A DNA stretch of 64,000 bases from Cristatella mucedo (lineage: Eukaryota > Bryozoa > Phylactolaemata > Cristatellidae), in assembly GCA_009760855.2 (NCBI GenBank), contig WPIO01000175.1, positions 259,001-323,000 on the forward strand. The letters are read 5' to 3'. Position numbers and translations under genes: made by a program. This document shows, piece by piece, positions 1-10,044 of the stretch. Below the pieces are notes generated by a model. The model did not search any database and had not been told where the DNA came from. It saw only the letters and a program-made list of their open reading frames with translations. The first letter of the stretch is position 1. Each line of letters opens with the position of its first letter.

Positions 1-305
1 GTCCGCAACGACGTCCAATGCTCTGCTCGCGACCGATCGGTCAGATCTGCTCTTCTGTTGCCGACTGTGGCACATCCTGTCCAACCGTCCTGAGCTGCCA
101 CTTCCACGCTACTCATTTCCTCGCCCACCCTCCTGACTCAGCAATGCTTCTCGATTTCTCGTTGCTGCTCGAGATTAAGTCTTTTGGCTATCGCATGCGC
201 ATCAAAGGCGCTCATACTTTGAGTACGAAATAGAAATCTCTACTGCGTAACCCACACTTTGTCCATGCAGCTGTGTGTAGTTACTGACGTAGATACATTT
301 ATTCA
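1..305 (+). mobile_element. LINE-A, 3' end of a 5'-truncated copy
   Basis: A degraded C-terminal coding end and 3' UTR of the CR1/L2-like family LINE-A, running in from the left edge. The reading frame from base 18 keeps family landmarks such as VLSCHFHATH, DSAML and GYRMR. These match the much better copies at 17.9-20.1 kb and 37.6-38.2 kb. The family tail (GTCTTTATGACTTTGTGG-like, then a TACATT run) is recognisable but decayed at about 250-300. Non-functional. Confidence 0.7.
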
Positions 306-384
306 CATGCGGCTTACGGCAAACGTCGTTGCCAAGCCGCGTTTGCAGCCACATTGATTTCTGCTGGCGCAACGGCGCGGCCGC

Positions 385-462
385 AGCCGCCGCGCCACAC
401 CCGCGCCACGCCCGCGCCACGCCCGCGCCTCGCCCGCGCCACGCCCACGCCACACCCGCGCG
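385..462. repeat. 11-bp GC-rich minisatellite
   Basis: About seven head-to-tail copies of CCCGCGCCACG with scattered substitutions. Frames across it read as Ala/Arg/Gly-rich low-complexity peptide on the minus strand; I regard that as a by-product of the repeat. Confidence 0.85.
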
Positions 463-469
463 GGGCAAG

Positions 470-1335
470 CGACGGCAAGAAGCGAGCTAGAGGCGTCGAT
501 GTCAGCACAAAGGGTGGTCAGCTCAGCTAGCGGGCGCTGGGTCTTGAAACGTCTGCCGTCTGCCCTCGCGTCTTTCATGTCACGCTTTCCTTCTGTAGCC
601 GATACGCAAGGGTGCTAGCCTATCCCCACTGCGGCCGGCTACTATCGTCGCCCGTTCTTGGTCCCGACAGCAGTAGTTCAAGCGTGATCAACCGGGTGCG
701 CGACACACGCATGCGCTATACAAAAGGAGAGTACTAGACAAGTTTAAAGGGAGGGTCCTGCATACAGTAAACTATCGAGCGGCGCGAGACGACGCCGCAA
801 ACGCAAGCAAAAGTGGCAGTTGCTCAGTTGGCTCATGGAAGTCACGCGGTTGTACCGACTCCGTTCTAGCAGTACAAGCGTACGCCGTCAAAGATCCACC
901 TAGCTGAATGATTGCTTAGCTAGTCGGAGTCGACTTCTACCGTAGTCGAGAGCTTCCGCCGATAGACGCCACCTCACGTGGGGGCCACGAAACACGCTAC
1001 TGGGGGAACGCGGAATATACAAGCCGTAACAACGAGCGTGCTATCCAGCTCCGCTCGGGTCTTGGGCACTCGTCGCCTTGCGTGCGTGGCCGCATTGCCG
1101 GAGCACGCCTGCACCCATCCAAATGCATAATTCGGCGACACCGGGAGCATTCAACACTACGATTTAGTCGGCCAAATTCCAATCCCCAAAAGCACCGATG
1201 ACCTCTCGTCACCGCACATCCAGCCATGCTCATAAGTCATACCCCGGCCTAGCAGGTGACCCTTTTCTCATCACAGCCGTCCCATCCCAGCCAACCGAAC
1301 CTAGCATGGGTACACTTCAAACGCAGCGCCTCCTT
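470..1335. other. No recognised feature
   Basis: Mixed-composition DNA with only short open frames. I see no family motif, splice-consistent exon or repeat. Confidence 0.5.
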
Positions 1336-1336
1336 C

Positions 1337-1402
1337 GCGAAAGAGAAAGAGGGAGAGAGAGAGAGAGAGAAGTAAAACGAAGAGAAGAGATAGAATAAGG
1401 GT

Positions 1403-1460
<58 letters not shown>
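1337..1460. repeat. (GA)n microsatellite, interrupted
   Basis: Purine-strand GA tract in two parts. An impure block lies at about 1337-1385 and a nearly pure run at about 1407-1460, which ends exactly where the 229-bp inverted-repeat arm begins. Confidence 0.95.
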
Positions 1461-1462
<2 letters not shown>

Positions 1463-1687
1463 GTTCGGTCGCTGAATGGAGCAGCTCTGCTCTGCTGCGC
1501 TGCTCTCGACCGAACGCGGAGCACTTGCGGAGCGCCGGCGAAGCAGCGAAGCAAAGGTCATCCGGCCATCGCCGCACTCCCGGTTGCAATCCTCGATCAT
1601 CCGCGCATCTGCTTCGGCAGCACGCCGGAGCGGCAGAGCGGCGCGTCCCTCCGGCGTGCTTCCGCCGGCAAGCGCGTCTTGTTCACT
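1459..1687 (+). repeat. 229-bp inverted repeat, left arm
   Basis: This stretch is the exact reverse complement of 3630-3858; I aligned both arms base by base and saw no mismatch. It is GC-rich. Within the arm, GTTCGGTCG pairs with CGACCGAAC, and GCACGCCGGAG pairs with CTCCGGCGTGC, so the single strand could also fold locally. The left flank is (GA)n. No target-site duplication is evident. A continuous frame runs through both arms, but I recognise no protein. Confidence 0.95.
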
Positions 1688-1699
1688 CCGTCGGCAATA

Positions 1700-1904
1700 G
1701 GGAGAGAGAAAACAGAGAGGTAGAGAGAAGGAGAGAGGTAGATAAAGGATAGAGCTAGTGAGAAGGAGAGACAAGAGAGGGAGAGAGAGAGGGAGTGAGA
1801 GATATATATAGAGAGAGAGAGAAAGAGAGGGAGAGAGAGAAAAGAGAAAGATGAGAGAGATGCTGAGGAGGGAGATAGAGATAGAGAGAGAGAGAGAGAG
1901 AGAG

Positions 1905-1986
<82 letters not shown>

Positions 1987-1992
1987 GGGGCG
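1700..1992. repeat. (GA)n microsatellite, long and impure
   Basis: About 290 bp of GA-rich sequence with a pure core at about 1916-1972 and degenerate flanks (GAGAGGTA, GATATATATA). Strand-specific Ser-Leu or Glu-Arg runs are translations of the microsatellite, not genes. Confidence 0.95.
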
Positions 1993-2044
1993 AGAATGCA
2001 ATGCGAACCTATGTGCAGTCGTTCGGCGTAGAGTTCGCCACAGC

Positions 2045-2500
2045 GAGCCCAGAAGTTCACTACTGAAACTGCGGCGTACTAGAGCAGCCCGATTGTCACT
2101 ATTAAGATACTTACAATATTCGGTTTCTGAGTTCTAATGGTCAGGAACTGGCTATTTGAGAATCTTTGGTTAGGCGGCGTACGAACCGATGCCGCATAGT
2201 AAAGTCTGATCTAGCTGTTTGACTCGAGTCTGGCAATTGTTCCCCAGGCTTTGGACCAACCAGTGATCTTAGAGTACGGGTTGGTCATATGAGAGCGCTC
2301 TGGGCGCCATACGAGAGTGCTGTACGTCATTTCTGATACTTGATGCATGCCGGTCATCCGGCGCTGTTGGATAGACTTCTCTTCGCTATGGCTGTAGACT
2401 TGGCATCTCAAGGTATTAGTCATCTTCACTGCTGCCGCGGTACCCGACTACTGCCAGAAGATCTAAGCGCATTTGTGGTGAGTCTACCATTCGTAAGCTA
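2045..2500. other. No recognised feature
   Basis: Unique-looking sequence between the GA tract and a LINE-B tail. No coding or repeat signature was identified. Confidence 0.45.
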
Positions 2501-2506
2501 TGATTC

Positions 2507-2775
2507 CCGCCCTCAGAGAACTCATTCTCTTTCCAGGTGCTTTACATTTGCTTCAAAGAAAACGCGATCGAATGGAGAGTAGTATCATGCTTGATAAACA
2601 ACAGGATTAACATGGCTAGGGGTGACATGCACAGGGTCAGCAAGTGTGCAAGTGTGGTTAGTGGCAGCATGCACGGTGTCAGCACGCAAAAGCACATAAA
2701 GGACGAATCACAGGGACCCAATAAATACTGTCATAAATAGGTGCGTTTGTAATTTCCTTTCAAATGTGGTCAATG
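2507..2775 (-). mobile_element. LINE-B 3' UTR fragment
   Basis: Read on the minus strand this is the LINE-B 3' UTR. It has the block with CATGCTGCCACTAACCAC-like and CTGACCCTGTGCATGTCA-like phrases and ends in the CGCCTAGAAAGAGA...TCTCTGAGGGCG hairpin tail (here diverged). The coding side stops at 2775 where a LINE-A tail abuts, suggesting one element inserted into the other or a deletion junction. Confidence 0.8.
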
Positions 2776-2890
2776 TAATGTAATGTATCTAAGTCTGCAA
2801 CTCTACAAAGCCATAAAGACTAGGTGGGTGTTACGCAGGAGAGTTTTGTATAGCACACTCTCGCAATCTAGTCTAGCAGTTCAGGATCTT
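2776..2890 (-). mobile_element. LINE-A 3' tail fragment
   Basis: The reverse complement gives the LINE-A ending: a ...GCTATACAAAACTCTCCTGCG-like phrase, then GTCTTTATGGCTTTGTAGAG and a TACATTACATTA terminus. About 115 bp, 5'-truncated. Confidence 0.8.
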
Positions 2891-3400
2891 ATGGCTGCAT
2901 CTGAAAGCTGTAGTCTGGAGAGTGTGGATACCGGCAAGGTAGAGGGCTGTCAAGGACAAATGCAAAAGGTGCAAACACCTAATGCCTACGTCATAGCTAA
3001 CCAGCAGTCTGTTGAGGGCAAAGCTAAGACTGCCGCACTTGAGAGCGATTTACTGTTTAAGTTGTTTAATGCTTATTTTTGCTGCTTATTACTATTACTA
3101 TGGTGCTATTTACTATATTGCTGCTTTTTATTGTTAATCTAGAACCAGTTTGCTGTTTAGGTACCAGCTTGTTACCGTTAATCTAAAAGATGCCAAGACC
3201 GATAAAGCGAGCAATGCAGCACGGGCCCAAAGGGGCGGGGTTGAGTCGAGCGATTAAGTGCACACTTCCCGCGGCGTTCTATCCGCGCGTTCGACTCGAT
3301 GTTCCATTCGGCTGTCTGTAGCTCGAGCTACGTCGGCTAGCGCCTTCGCCGGATGCGGCCCTGCGTTTCCGGCTGTAGTCGGCTTTGGCGGGAACGCCTG
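2891..3400. other. No recognised feature
   Basis: Includes a T-rich stretch near 3060-3140 and then GC-rising sequence. No gene or repeat could be supported. Confidence 0.4.
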
Positions 3401-3404
3401 CGGC

Positions 3405-3498
3405 AGAGGCGGCGGATATCGTATTGACCGGAAAGTCGTGCGGAACTGATGACGAGCGGCGGCGACGGCGGCAGCGGCAGCGGCAGCGGCAGTGGCTA
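3405..3498. repeat. Impure (GGC/GCA)n triplet tract
   Basis: A GCGGCGGCGACGGCGGCAG-type run with GGCAGC hexamer repeats at about 3452-3495. It lies inside a CpG-rich block (about 3230-3860) that also contains the right arm of the inverted repeat. Confidence 0.8.
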
Positions 3499-3629
3499 AC
3501 GGGTGTCAGCACGCGAAATTAGTTTAATCGGGCCGCTCGGCTGGAAATGTCACACGCTGGGAGCGGTGCGCCGGCTAATGAGCTGTCGCCGCAGCGACGG
3601 CGAACGCGGCGGCCTCGAACGCAGCGCTC

Positions 3630-3858
3630 AGTGAACAAGACGCGCTTGCCGGCGGAAGCACGCCGGAGGGACGCGCCGCTCTGCCGCTCCGGCGTGCTGC
3701 CGAAGCAGATGCGCGGATGATCGAGGATTGCAACCGGGAGTGCGGCGATGGCCGGATGACCTTTGCTTCGCTGCTTCGCCGGCGCTCCGCAAGTGCTCCG
3801 CGTTCGGTCGAGAGCAGCGCAGCAGAGCAGAGCTGCTCCATTCAGCGACCGAACGTCT
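3630..3858 (-). repeat. 229-bp inverted repeat, right arm
   Basis: Exact reverse complement of 1459-1687, with 1,942 bp between the arms. The inner flank (CGAACGCGGCGGCCTCGAAC) and outer flank (CTGCTTAGGACAGG) do not match those of the left arm, so the identity boundaries are sharp. Confidence 0.95.
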
Positions 3859-3959
3859 GCTTAGGACAGGCAGTCGAGGCGCGGTGGCGTATCTTCTGAG
3901 ATGGCTCTACCGGTTGCTTACTTTGGCGCGGGGAGGCAACGACACAAAAACATACTAGC

Positions 3960-4115
3960 CGATTCAACAGCCTCATTTGCATAGCGACAGAAGAGCCTTT
4001 AATGGCTATCACTGCCGCTTGAAGCGGCAATAAAGGATCGCCCGCCGCATAATTCGAGCCCGCAACGTCGGGACCAAGGTCGCGAAAAGCGAGCTCCCAA
4101 CCTAGTGCGCCATCA
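3960..4115 (-). mobile_element. SINE-2 (tRNA-headed), copy a
   Basis: On the minus strand it has a tRNA-like head with a B-box-like GGGCTCGAATT, then ATCGTTTATTGCCGCTTCAAGCGG-like sequence and a tail containing GGCTCTTCTGTCGCTATGCAAATGA. The same order recurs at 4.7, 16.7, 23.0, 50.8 and 60.0 kb, which defines the family. The tail differs from SINE-1 and LINE-B. Confidence 0.75.
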
Positions 4116-4508
4116 CGGATGCCGTCGCCCAGGAGACGGGCGCAGCTAGCGAGCTGTTTCGCGTGCGTCCGAAAGGCAGAGCTCAGAGCAGTGACACATC
4201 GTGGCTGTCATATAAGGCCACGGGCAATTGTAGTCGTCATTGCAGCAGGGCAAGGATGTGCCGGCTTCGCTGCACTGAGCATTGACCGCCTCGCGGCGCC
4301 AACCGGTCGGGAAGGTGAAAGGTCAGCATTCGAGGTCTCTCCTTTGTCAGGCAGACCTCGACGGCTGGCTCGGGCCGGCATTATATGGCGGCTGGATAAC
4401 TCAAACGCGATGCAGAGAGTGCAGAGGTTGCAAGGTCAAATGTTAGCCACGTGTTTGCCACGCCCGCACGCTGCATGCGAATGCGCACGATCTCAGCTCT
4501 ATCGCTGT

Positions 4509-4543
4509 CCACCGCCACCGCCTCAGTCTCGCGGTGGCGGTGG
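4509..4543. repeat. Perfect 13-bp hairpin
   Basis: CCACCGCCACCGC at 4509-4521, a 9-nt loop, then its exact reverse complement at 4531-4543. GC-rich and very stable if single-stranded. The rest of 4116-4700 shows nothing recognisable. Confidence 0.8.
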
Positions 4544-4705
4544 CATTCAGTGACCGCGGGGTGGGCGTGAACGTCTCGCGAGAGCGTCCGTAGAGTTTCT
4601 AGCAGGCGCGAGCGAACCGTCGGGGCTTCACATAGAATTCGCGTTTCTGTAAAGCTGTCTGTTTTCATTGACGGACCGCGTGGAAAAAAATTAAATTCCA
4701 ACTGA

Positions 4706-4862
4706 TTTAGCAACCTCTTTTATATAGCGACACGAGAGCTTATACGGCTATCACCGCCGCTCGCAGCGGCGATAAACGATCGCCCACCGGAGGATTCGAA
4801 GCCACGTGACCTCGGGACCGAGGTCTTAAAAGGCAACTGCCTTTATGTGCCATCGCGGCTCG
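4706..4862 (-). mobile_element. SINE-2 (tRNA-headed), copy b
   Basis: Same architecture as the 3960-4115 copy: TATATAGCGAC tail, a central GCCGCTCGCAGCGGCG palindrome-like segment, and a GATTCGAAGCC B-box-like site read on the opposite strand. Only about 590 bp from copy a and in the same orientation. Confidence 0.75.
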
Positions 4863-5040
4863 CGAAACCACTACAACGGGCAGCTTGTCGTAGGTTGACC
4901 ACCCAACAAGAATTAGCTGGGATGTTTGCCTCTTTGCTGAATAGCGGCGCCTGGCCTTTGCCGAAATAGCCACAATTAGCAGCGATTTATTCAGTACAAT
5001 GCAAGCGCTCATTAGCAGTGGTCCATCTTGAATGTCTGCA
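4863..5040. other. No recognised feature
   Basis: Short unique spacer before the 15-bp tandem repeat. Confidence 0.4.
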
Positions 5041-5046
5041 TTAGTG

Positions 5047-5425
5047 AGGGAGGCGGAGCGGAAGGAGGCGGAGCGGAAGAAGGCGGAGCGGAAGAAGGCG
5101 GAGCGGAAGAAGGCGGAGCGGAAGAAGGCGGAGCGGAAGAAGGCGGAGCGGAAGAAGGCGGAGCGGAAGAAGGCGGAGCGGAAGAAGGCGGAGCGGAAGA
5201 AGGCGGAGCGGAAGAAGGCGGAGCGGAAGAAGGCGGAGCGGAAGAAGGCGGAGCGGAAGAAGGCGGAGCGGAAGAAGGCGGAGCGGAAGAAGGCGGAGCG
5301 GAAGAAGGCGGAGCGGAAGAAGGCGGAGCGGAAAGAAGGCGGAGCGGAAGAAGGCGGAGCGGAAGAAGGCGGAGCGGAAGAAGGCGGAGCGGAAGAAGGC
5401 GGAGCGGAAGAAGGCGGAGCGGAAG
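5047..5425. repeat. 15-bp tandem repeat, about 25 copies
   Basis: Copies of GGCGGAGCGGAAGAA are almost identical over about 380 bp. The first copies carry GAG in place of AAG, and a single extra A occurs near 5333 (GCGGAAAGAAGG), shifting the phase by one base. Because 15 is a multiple of three, all frames are open and give pentapeptide repeats (EEGGA or KKAER). I see no start context, splice signal or flanking coding sequence to make this a gene. Confidence 0.95.
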
Positions 5426-5559
5426 TCAGTCGACCGAGGAGAGTCGAGATTTTCGAACGATGCGACTCTCACTCGTTCGTGATATTCGATGCAGTATCGT
5501 TAGTTCAGCAGTTCCTAAAGTGAAAAAAATTCCGATCAGCGCCTCAATGTCTACATGCA

Positions 5560-5720
5560 AGGAGGTCTCGGGTGACCTCATCTCCTCAAATTGCTCTCTC
5601 ACTCAAATACTACAAGTTCTGTAGATCCTACTCCCACTGACCCAATTCTGCAATAGATAGATCTGCTGCTGCCGCGCGTAACTAGCGTAATGAATATGCC
5701 CTTAATCTCAGGTCATGTCC
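5560..5720 (+). mobile_element. LINE-B fragment upstream of the RT core
   Basis: The translation resembles the segment at 23.8-23.95 kb, just ahead of the LINE-B reverse transcriptase. Shared features are a PTPTDP-like stretch, a LLLPRVTS-like stretch and an ISGHV motif corresponding to LASGHVP. Short and decayed. Confidence 0.5.
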
Positions 5721-5729
5721 ACGTGCTTG

Positions 5730-6015
5730 CCGACGCCAGCTTTCGTCCTAATTAGAGCGTTTACGCTAGCGATACAGGAAACGCCGATGCCCGACTTAGT
5801 GCCACCCGCAGCGACACGCTTTAATACTGGAGGCCGGTGTGAAAGAGGGTTTCCCCAGAAAGCCGCCAAGCCATCAATCGCAGTAGTTGAATTCTCCGCC
5901 GATGTCATAATTGTAGAGTAATATGAGAACAATATAGAGAAAAGAAAGATAAGCATATCGAAAAGCGATGTTCACAAGCCAAGAAATGCTCGCCGTTACG
6001 GGTTTGCGGGTGCAT
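5730..6015. other. No recognised feature
   Basis: A short open frame exists at 5715-5921 but has no recognisable motif; I make no gene call. Confidence 0.4.
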
Positions 6016-6018
6016 AGT

Positions 6019-6095
6019 GCCGCGCTGGTTTGGTCAAGTGGTTAACGTGCTCGTCGCGAACAATGTCAAGATTAAGTTATTTGATGAATGAGGTC
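6019..6095 (+). mobile_element. SINE-1 fragment
   Basis: Starts GCCGCGCTGGTTTGGTCAAG, followed by TGGTTAACGTGCTCG, the tRNA-like SINE-1 head with its A-box. The B-box half is mostly lost, and remnants of the tail (GATTAAGT, TGATGAATGA) follow. The copy is internally deleted. Confidence 0.6.
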
Positions 6096-6174
6096 ATGGA
6101 CTTGAGCTCAGTGTCATTTTTTAAGAGCCTGAAAAGAAATAAATGTTCTCTTATGGCACTATATGAATGAATTA

Positions 6175-6217
6175 CACACGCACACGCGCGCGCGCGCACG
6201 CGCGCGCACGCGCACAC

Positions 6218-6274
<57 letters not shown>

Positions 6275-6284
6275 CACACACACT

Positions 6285-6327
<43 letters not shown>

Positions 6328-6335
6328 ATATATCT
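6175..6335. repeat. Compound (CA)n-(CG)n-(TA)n microsatellite
   Basis: Alternating purine-pyrimidine tract of about 160 bp: CACGCGCGCGC, then CACACA, then TATATA, then TGTGTG. This class of sequence can adopt Z-DNA or cruciform structure. Confidence 0.95.
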
Positions 6336-6589
6336 CTATATATTGCTAACACAGGCAAAGTGAGACTTTTCGAGGCCCGGGACAAAACTAAAAATGGACT
6401 CCTCTTCACGCGTAAAAATTTGCTGCAAATGAAAAAACCACACGCTAGCCGGCATATTGAGTCGAGTAAGTTTTATTATGTCAAGTACAGGTACAAGGTA
6501 GCTATCACAGCTTTGAATTAGGGGAATTTTTCTAGCCTTCAACGTGGAAAACTGTCTATTACAGTTTACAAGTAAATATTTTTCGGGGT

Positions 6590-7790
6590 TTCTTTCTCTA
6601 TGCTTAACATGCCAAATCAGAGCCTTCTATTCTAATCTAGATCTTGCCCAATTGATGCTCTTAGATAAGACAGGATTATCTTCAGCTTGCTAAAGGACCG
6701 TTCACAACTGGCTACTGATACGGCTACGGTGAGAAGAATTTGCAAGGCAACTCTCAAACTAGGAAAAATCTTCTCCGTAACTGACAATAAAAGACGTGAG
6801 TTCCAGGGTGGTTATTGGTGCAGACTCGTGACGGGTGTCTCAAAACATTTTAAAGTCACATATTTCGTTGTACTTCTTTGTTCCACCAACTTCTGAATAA
6901 TTGAAGCTTTCGAGATTTAGAAATTACTGGCGGAGTCTGGTCTGGTCAAGTGTCTTCAAAAGCTTTTTAACTTCCAATAAGAAACAAAATTTGGAATTAA
7001 GATCTGTAAGCCGGGAAAACTTAGTTGTAATTTCTTGTAGGAGACAGTCTACATTGTTATGCATTATTTTTGAAATATCCTCCTCTTCAGTGAGTCCAGC
7101 ATCTCGAGCTGGTTTGGCTTAGTAATGAACGTGCTCGCCCCGACCAAGGTCTGTCCAAAGTAGTGGGCTCGAGCCCCGGGGCATATGTGAAACACCCGAA
7201 TAGAGATTAAGTACTCTTAGGGTGCTATACAATGAATTATTATTATTATTATTATCGAGAAAGTTCTACTGGCAATTGTGTCATTTGGAAGGTTCTTCAT
7301 TCAACTTCAAATTCCCAAAATTCACATCTCCTTTTGGAATCTAGTGCGATTCTCGGCAGAGGTATTCTTAAAGTCTTGGCAACTTAACCTCAAAAGGGTG
7401 AAGGTCACAAGAAGCGTCGTTAAGTTCATCTCTGGATCCTGCTGTCTTTTCTTAGCTCGGCCAAGCCAAAAAGTTAAAGTCGAAAGTTCAAAGTACATGT
7501 AGAAGACTGTCAGCTTTTATTCTTGGATCAAGTGTTCCACCTGAGTTCTCAGACAGTTGCTACGAAAGACCTACAATGCTGTTCAGTCCATCATTGATTG
7601 CTTTCACAGCCTCCCCTCGTGCACTCCACCTTGCTGCAAAGTCACGTTTGACAGCGATGGCTGAGACTTTCCTCAATTCTCCGCACCTAAGAGTTGATCT
7701 TAAAAATAATAAGTAGATGCTCTCTATTGTTCCAAAATAGTCAATTGCAACGGAATCTTGACTTTCAGCATGAACGCCTTACAGATTTAA
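6590..7790 (-). pseudogene. hAT-superfamily transposase remnant
   Basis: A broken cut-and-paste transposase on the minus strand. From its 5' side (about 7780 downward) the translation shows YFGTIESIYLLF, then RWSARGEAVKAI, typical of ZMYM-like hAT transposases (family pattern FFG..Q.LY.FF and TRWSAR.DAV). Near 6,690-6,620 it ends with CERSFSKLKIILSYLRAS, the hallmark start of the hAT C-terminal dimerisation domain (ERSFSKLK...R). Several stops and shifts separate these blocks. SINE-1 at 7101-7255 is inserted in it. The N-terminal zinc-finger part was not found upstream. Dead copy; the family assignment rests on motifs I can read, not on a search. Confidence 0.7.
7101..7255 (+). mobile_element. 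SINE-1 inserted in the hAT remnant
   Basis: tRNA-derived SINE with A-box-like TGGCTTAGTAATGAACGTG, B-box-like GGGCTCGAGCCCC and the LINE-B-type tail GAATAGAGATTAAGTACTCT, then an (ATT)n end. TCGAG flanks both sides (left at about 7103, right at about 7255) and could be the target-site duplication. Confidence 0.8.
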
Positions 7791-8795
7791 GCAATGCTAT
7801 CACAGCATACAAAGATTTCATTCTCATTTCTGGACAGCACTCTCGTTCGGACACCCGAAAATTGGCCAGACATGGTGGCTGCGTGGTCGTAGCGCAGCCA
7901 GTTAATAAGGCTGAGCTTGTGTGGTCTAATAGCCTGCCGGCGTGCAGCCACGGCACACGCTGGCTCGCCCTTGACGCGCTGCAGCCAGCCTTTGGTCGGC
8001 AGGATGGCGCGAGCGGACAGGAAAGGCAGTTGGAACTCGGACGGAGGGGTGGATGGCCGTTTGCTTGCTGCACTGCGAGCACAAGCCAAATGCGCTTTGG
8101 TTAAAGCCCCCTCGGTGTTTCCGCGTAGTCACGTATGTGCCACTAGAGCGTCAAGCTACAGCTTTTCGAAGTCTGTAAACATGTTTCACTGCTCAGCCAG
8201 GAATACTCTCAAGTCCATTGAAACAAGGAATTGCTTAAAATCAAGATTGCTATTCTCACATGAAAAAGTTAAAAGAAACTATGCAAATCCATTTTACTTT
8301 TGGCGCCATCTTGGCCATGGAGCCCGGGGACATCTGCTTACCCCAGCCCACCCCTTGCTACTCTTCCGAGTGCTAAGTAATACGCACCATTACGCGTTTG
8401 TTGGCGGATTTCATAAACAGACATGCGGCGTCTACTGCGTAGAAACTAGTTGAGCGGCGGCGACAATGCTTAAGCATCACATGCTCGAAGACTCGCTCTG
8501 AACGCCTCAAAATAACTCGAGCCTACTGGTGTCCGCCATTTTTATTTTAGCCGTGGATGTCCGTGATGAGCCGTGATGATTGGTCGGCTGGTCCTACCAG
8601 GAGCAAAAAAAGTAGAAAAAGCTTCTCTTTTATGACAGCCAGCCTACTTGGATCGTCTCCTCATAATAGCGTAGTACTGTAAACCAGAGCGAAATCGGAC
8701 CAAAGTCAGTGCAGATTTAGGAGGAAAATCGGTAGTGCAAACGCAGTTTCAGATGACTACAAGCCTACTAAAACCCATAACTACTGTTCTCCTTC
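7791..8795. other. No recognised feature
   Basis: Open frames of up to 178 codons at 7917-8453 overlap other-frame shadows. None shows a family motif, so no gene is called. Confidence 0.4.
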
Positions 8796-8799
8796 TTAG

Positions 8800-8885
8800 A
8801 TGCTTAACTTGTTACTGTCCTGCATAAATAACATGATAAATATGCCCTCAGCTGTAGGTCTTGTCCCTGCGCCCTTCAACAATGC
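8800..8885 (+). mobile_element. LINE-B fragment
   Basis: AATAACATGATAAATATGCC followed by a GTAGGTCTTGTCCC-like phrase matches the pre-RT segment of LINE-B at 5.68 kb and 23.87 kb. Very short. Confidence 0.4.
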
Positions 8886-8889
8886 CGTC

Positions 8890-9820
8890 GATAGATTTCC
8901 GCCATACTGTTTCCATCGTACTGTAGGGCTGCAAGACTCCTCAGACTGCCGCGGTCGCTGCGCTCTCAGCTCTGCCGCTCAAACTTCGCCGCAGCGGAGG
9001 GCGGTCAGGGGGCAATGGAGGGGAGGGACTATTATTTATGGCTGATGTCTGCAATGATGGTCGTCACTACCTTCGCTTCTATTCTACGCCCGGGAGCGCC
9101 CAAGAGGCGGTCCTGAAACCCTCCGAATGACGTCAGCTAATGCCGTCATCGGGACGACGAGCTGGGACTGCCGATGCCGCCATTCCGACAACCGGCCGCG
9201 TTGCTGCCTACCCAGCGAAGGCTACGAGCATGCATACAGCAAGCCGCACGGCTCTGAGTGTAAAAAGGTATAGTATAATTTGGTAGAAAAAGAAAACCAT
9301 GAAAGCATGTAGCATAAACTATATAAAACATTAGCAAAATATTATTCATAAATATTAAAAGATGATTAAACAGCCTCATTTGTATAACAACAGATGAATC
9401 TTAATGGCTTGCTGTCTTACTTCACTAATAACATCGTTACTATTGTATAACTAGAATTCAGATGTTGGACGTTAATTAAGAAAAAGATTGTCAAGTGACC
9501 CTTTGACCAAGGGGTGCTAGCGAAATTCATTTTCAGTCTCCGTCTTTTAATATTTTGTACTCGTTCTATTACCAATGTAGTCGAAACGCACAACATAGGC
9601 TTTAATCTTATGACCGACGCAAGTCGCTCTACTCATACTTGGATAATTCGTTGCCTTCTCGCTTTTCAAACGTTTTCACCTCTCTAGCAGCCGGTAGCAA
9701 TAAGCTTATGTAACTCGCCACCTCAAAGTGTTCCTGCCTGCGATGTAAACGCTTGCTGCTGGTGCAAAACGCGGCATCGAAGCATGTCTGCCGTAAGCGC
9801 AGCCACTGAACGGATTGTAG
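8890..9820. other. Mostly unrecognised; partial SINE-2 at about 9363-9410
   Basis: Only a SINE-2 tail-like phrase (TTAAACAGCCTCATTTGTATA, minus orientation) is recognisable near 9363. The rest is unique-looking. Confidence 0.35.
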
Positions 9821-9824
9821 CAGA

Positions 9825-9940
9825 GCCCGCCGATATGCACTGGCTAGATGTAAAGCAGCAGTTCGACTTGGAGACTATGCGACTCACCAATAGGTCCCAC
9901 TATTATCTTGGCCCCGCCTTCCTCTCAGAGTTGGTTTCTT
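9825..9940 (+). mobile_element. LINE-C C-terminal fragment
   Basis: Translation DMHWLDVKQQFDLETMRL and YYLGPAFLSEL corresponds to the conserved post-RT segment of these CR1/L2-like elements (pattern LHWLPVKQRIDFK...LAPAYLSEL). Diverged from LINE-B. Confidence 0.55.
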
Positions 9941-10044
9941 CTAAGGCCTCTCGAACCCAGTTTTGCATAACCTATTTTCAAGACTTTAGCTTTTTATTGT
10001 AATTATAACTACAATAAAAAATAGTAGTAGTCGTAATAACAATA

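Noticed and set aside
1301-2060. Long Ser-Leu or Glu-Arg open frames
   Set aside because: They are translations of the (GA)n microsatellites; no start, splice or non-repeat coding sequence supports a protein.
5028-5624. 198-codon frame with EEGGA pentapeptides (and a KKAER frame)
   Set aside because: Produced by a 15-bp tandem repeat that leaves every frame open; no flanking domain or splice support.
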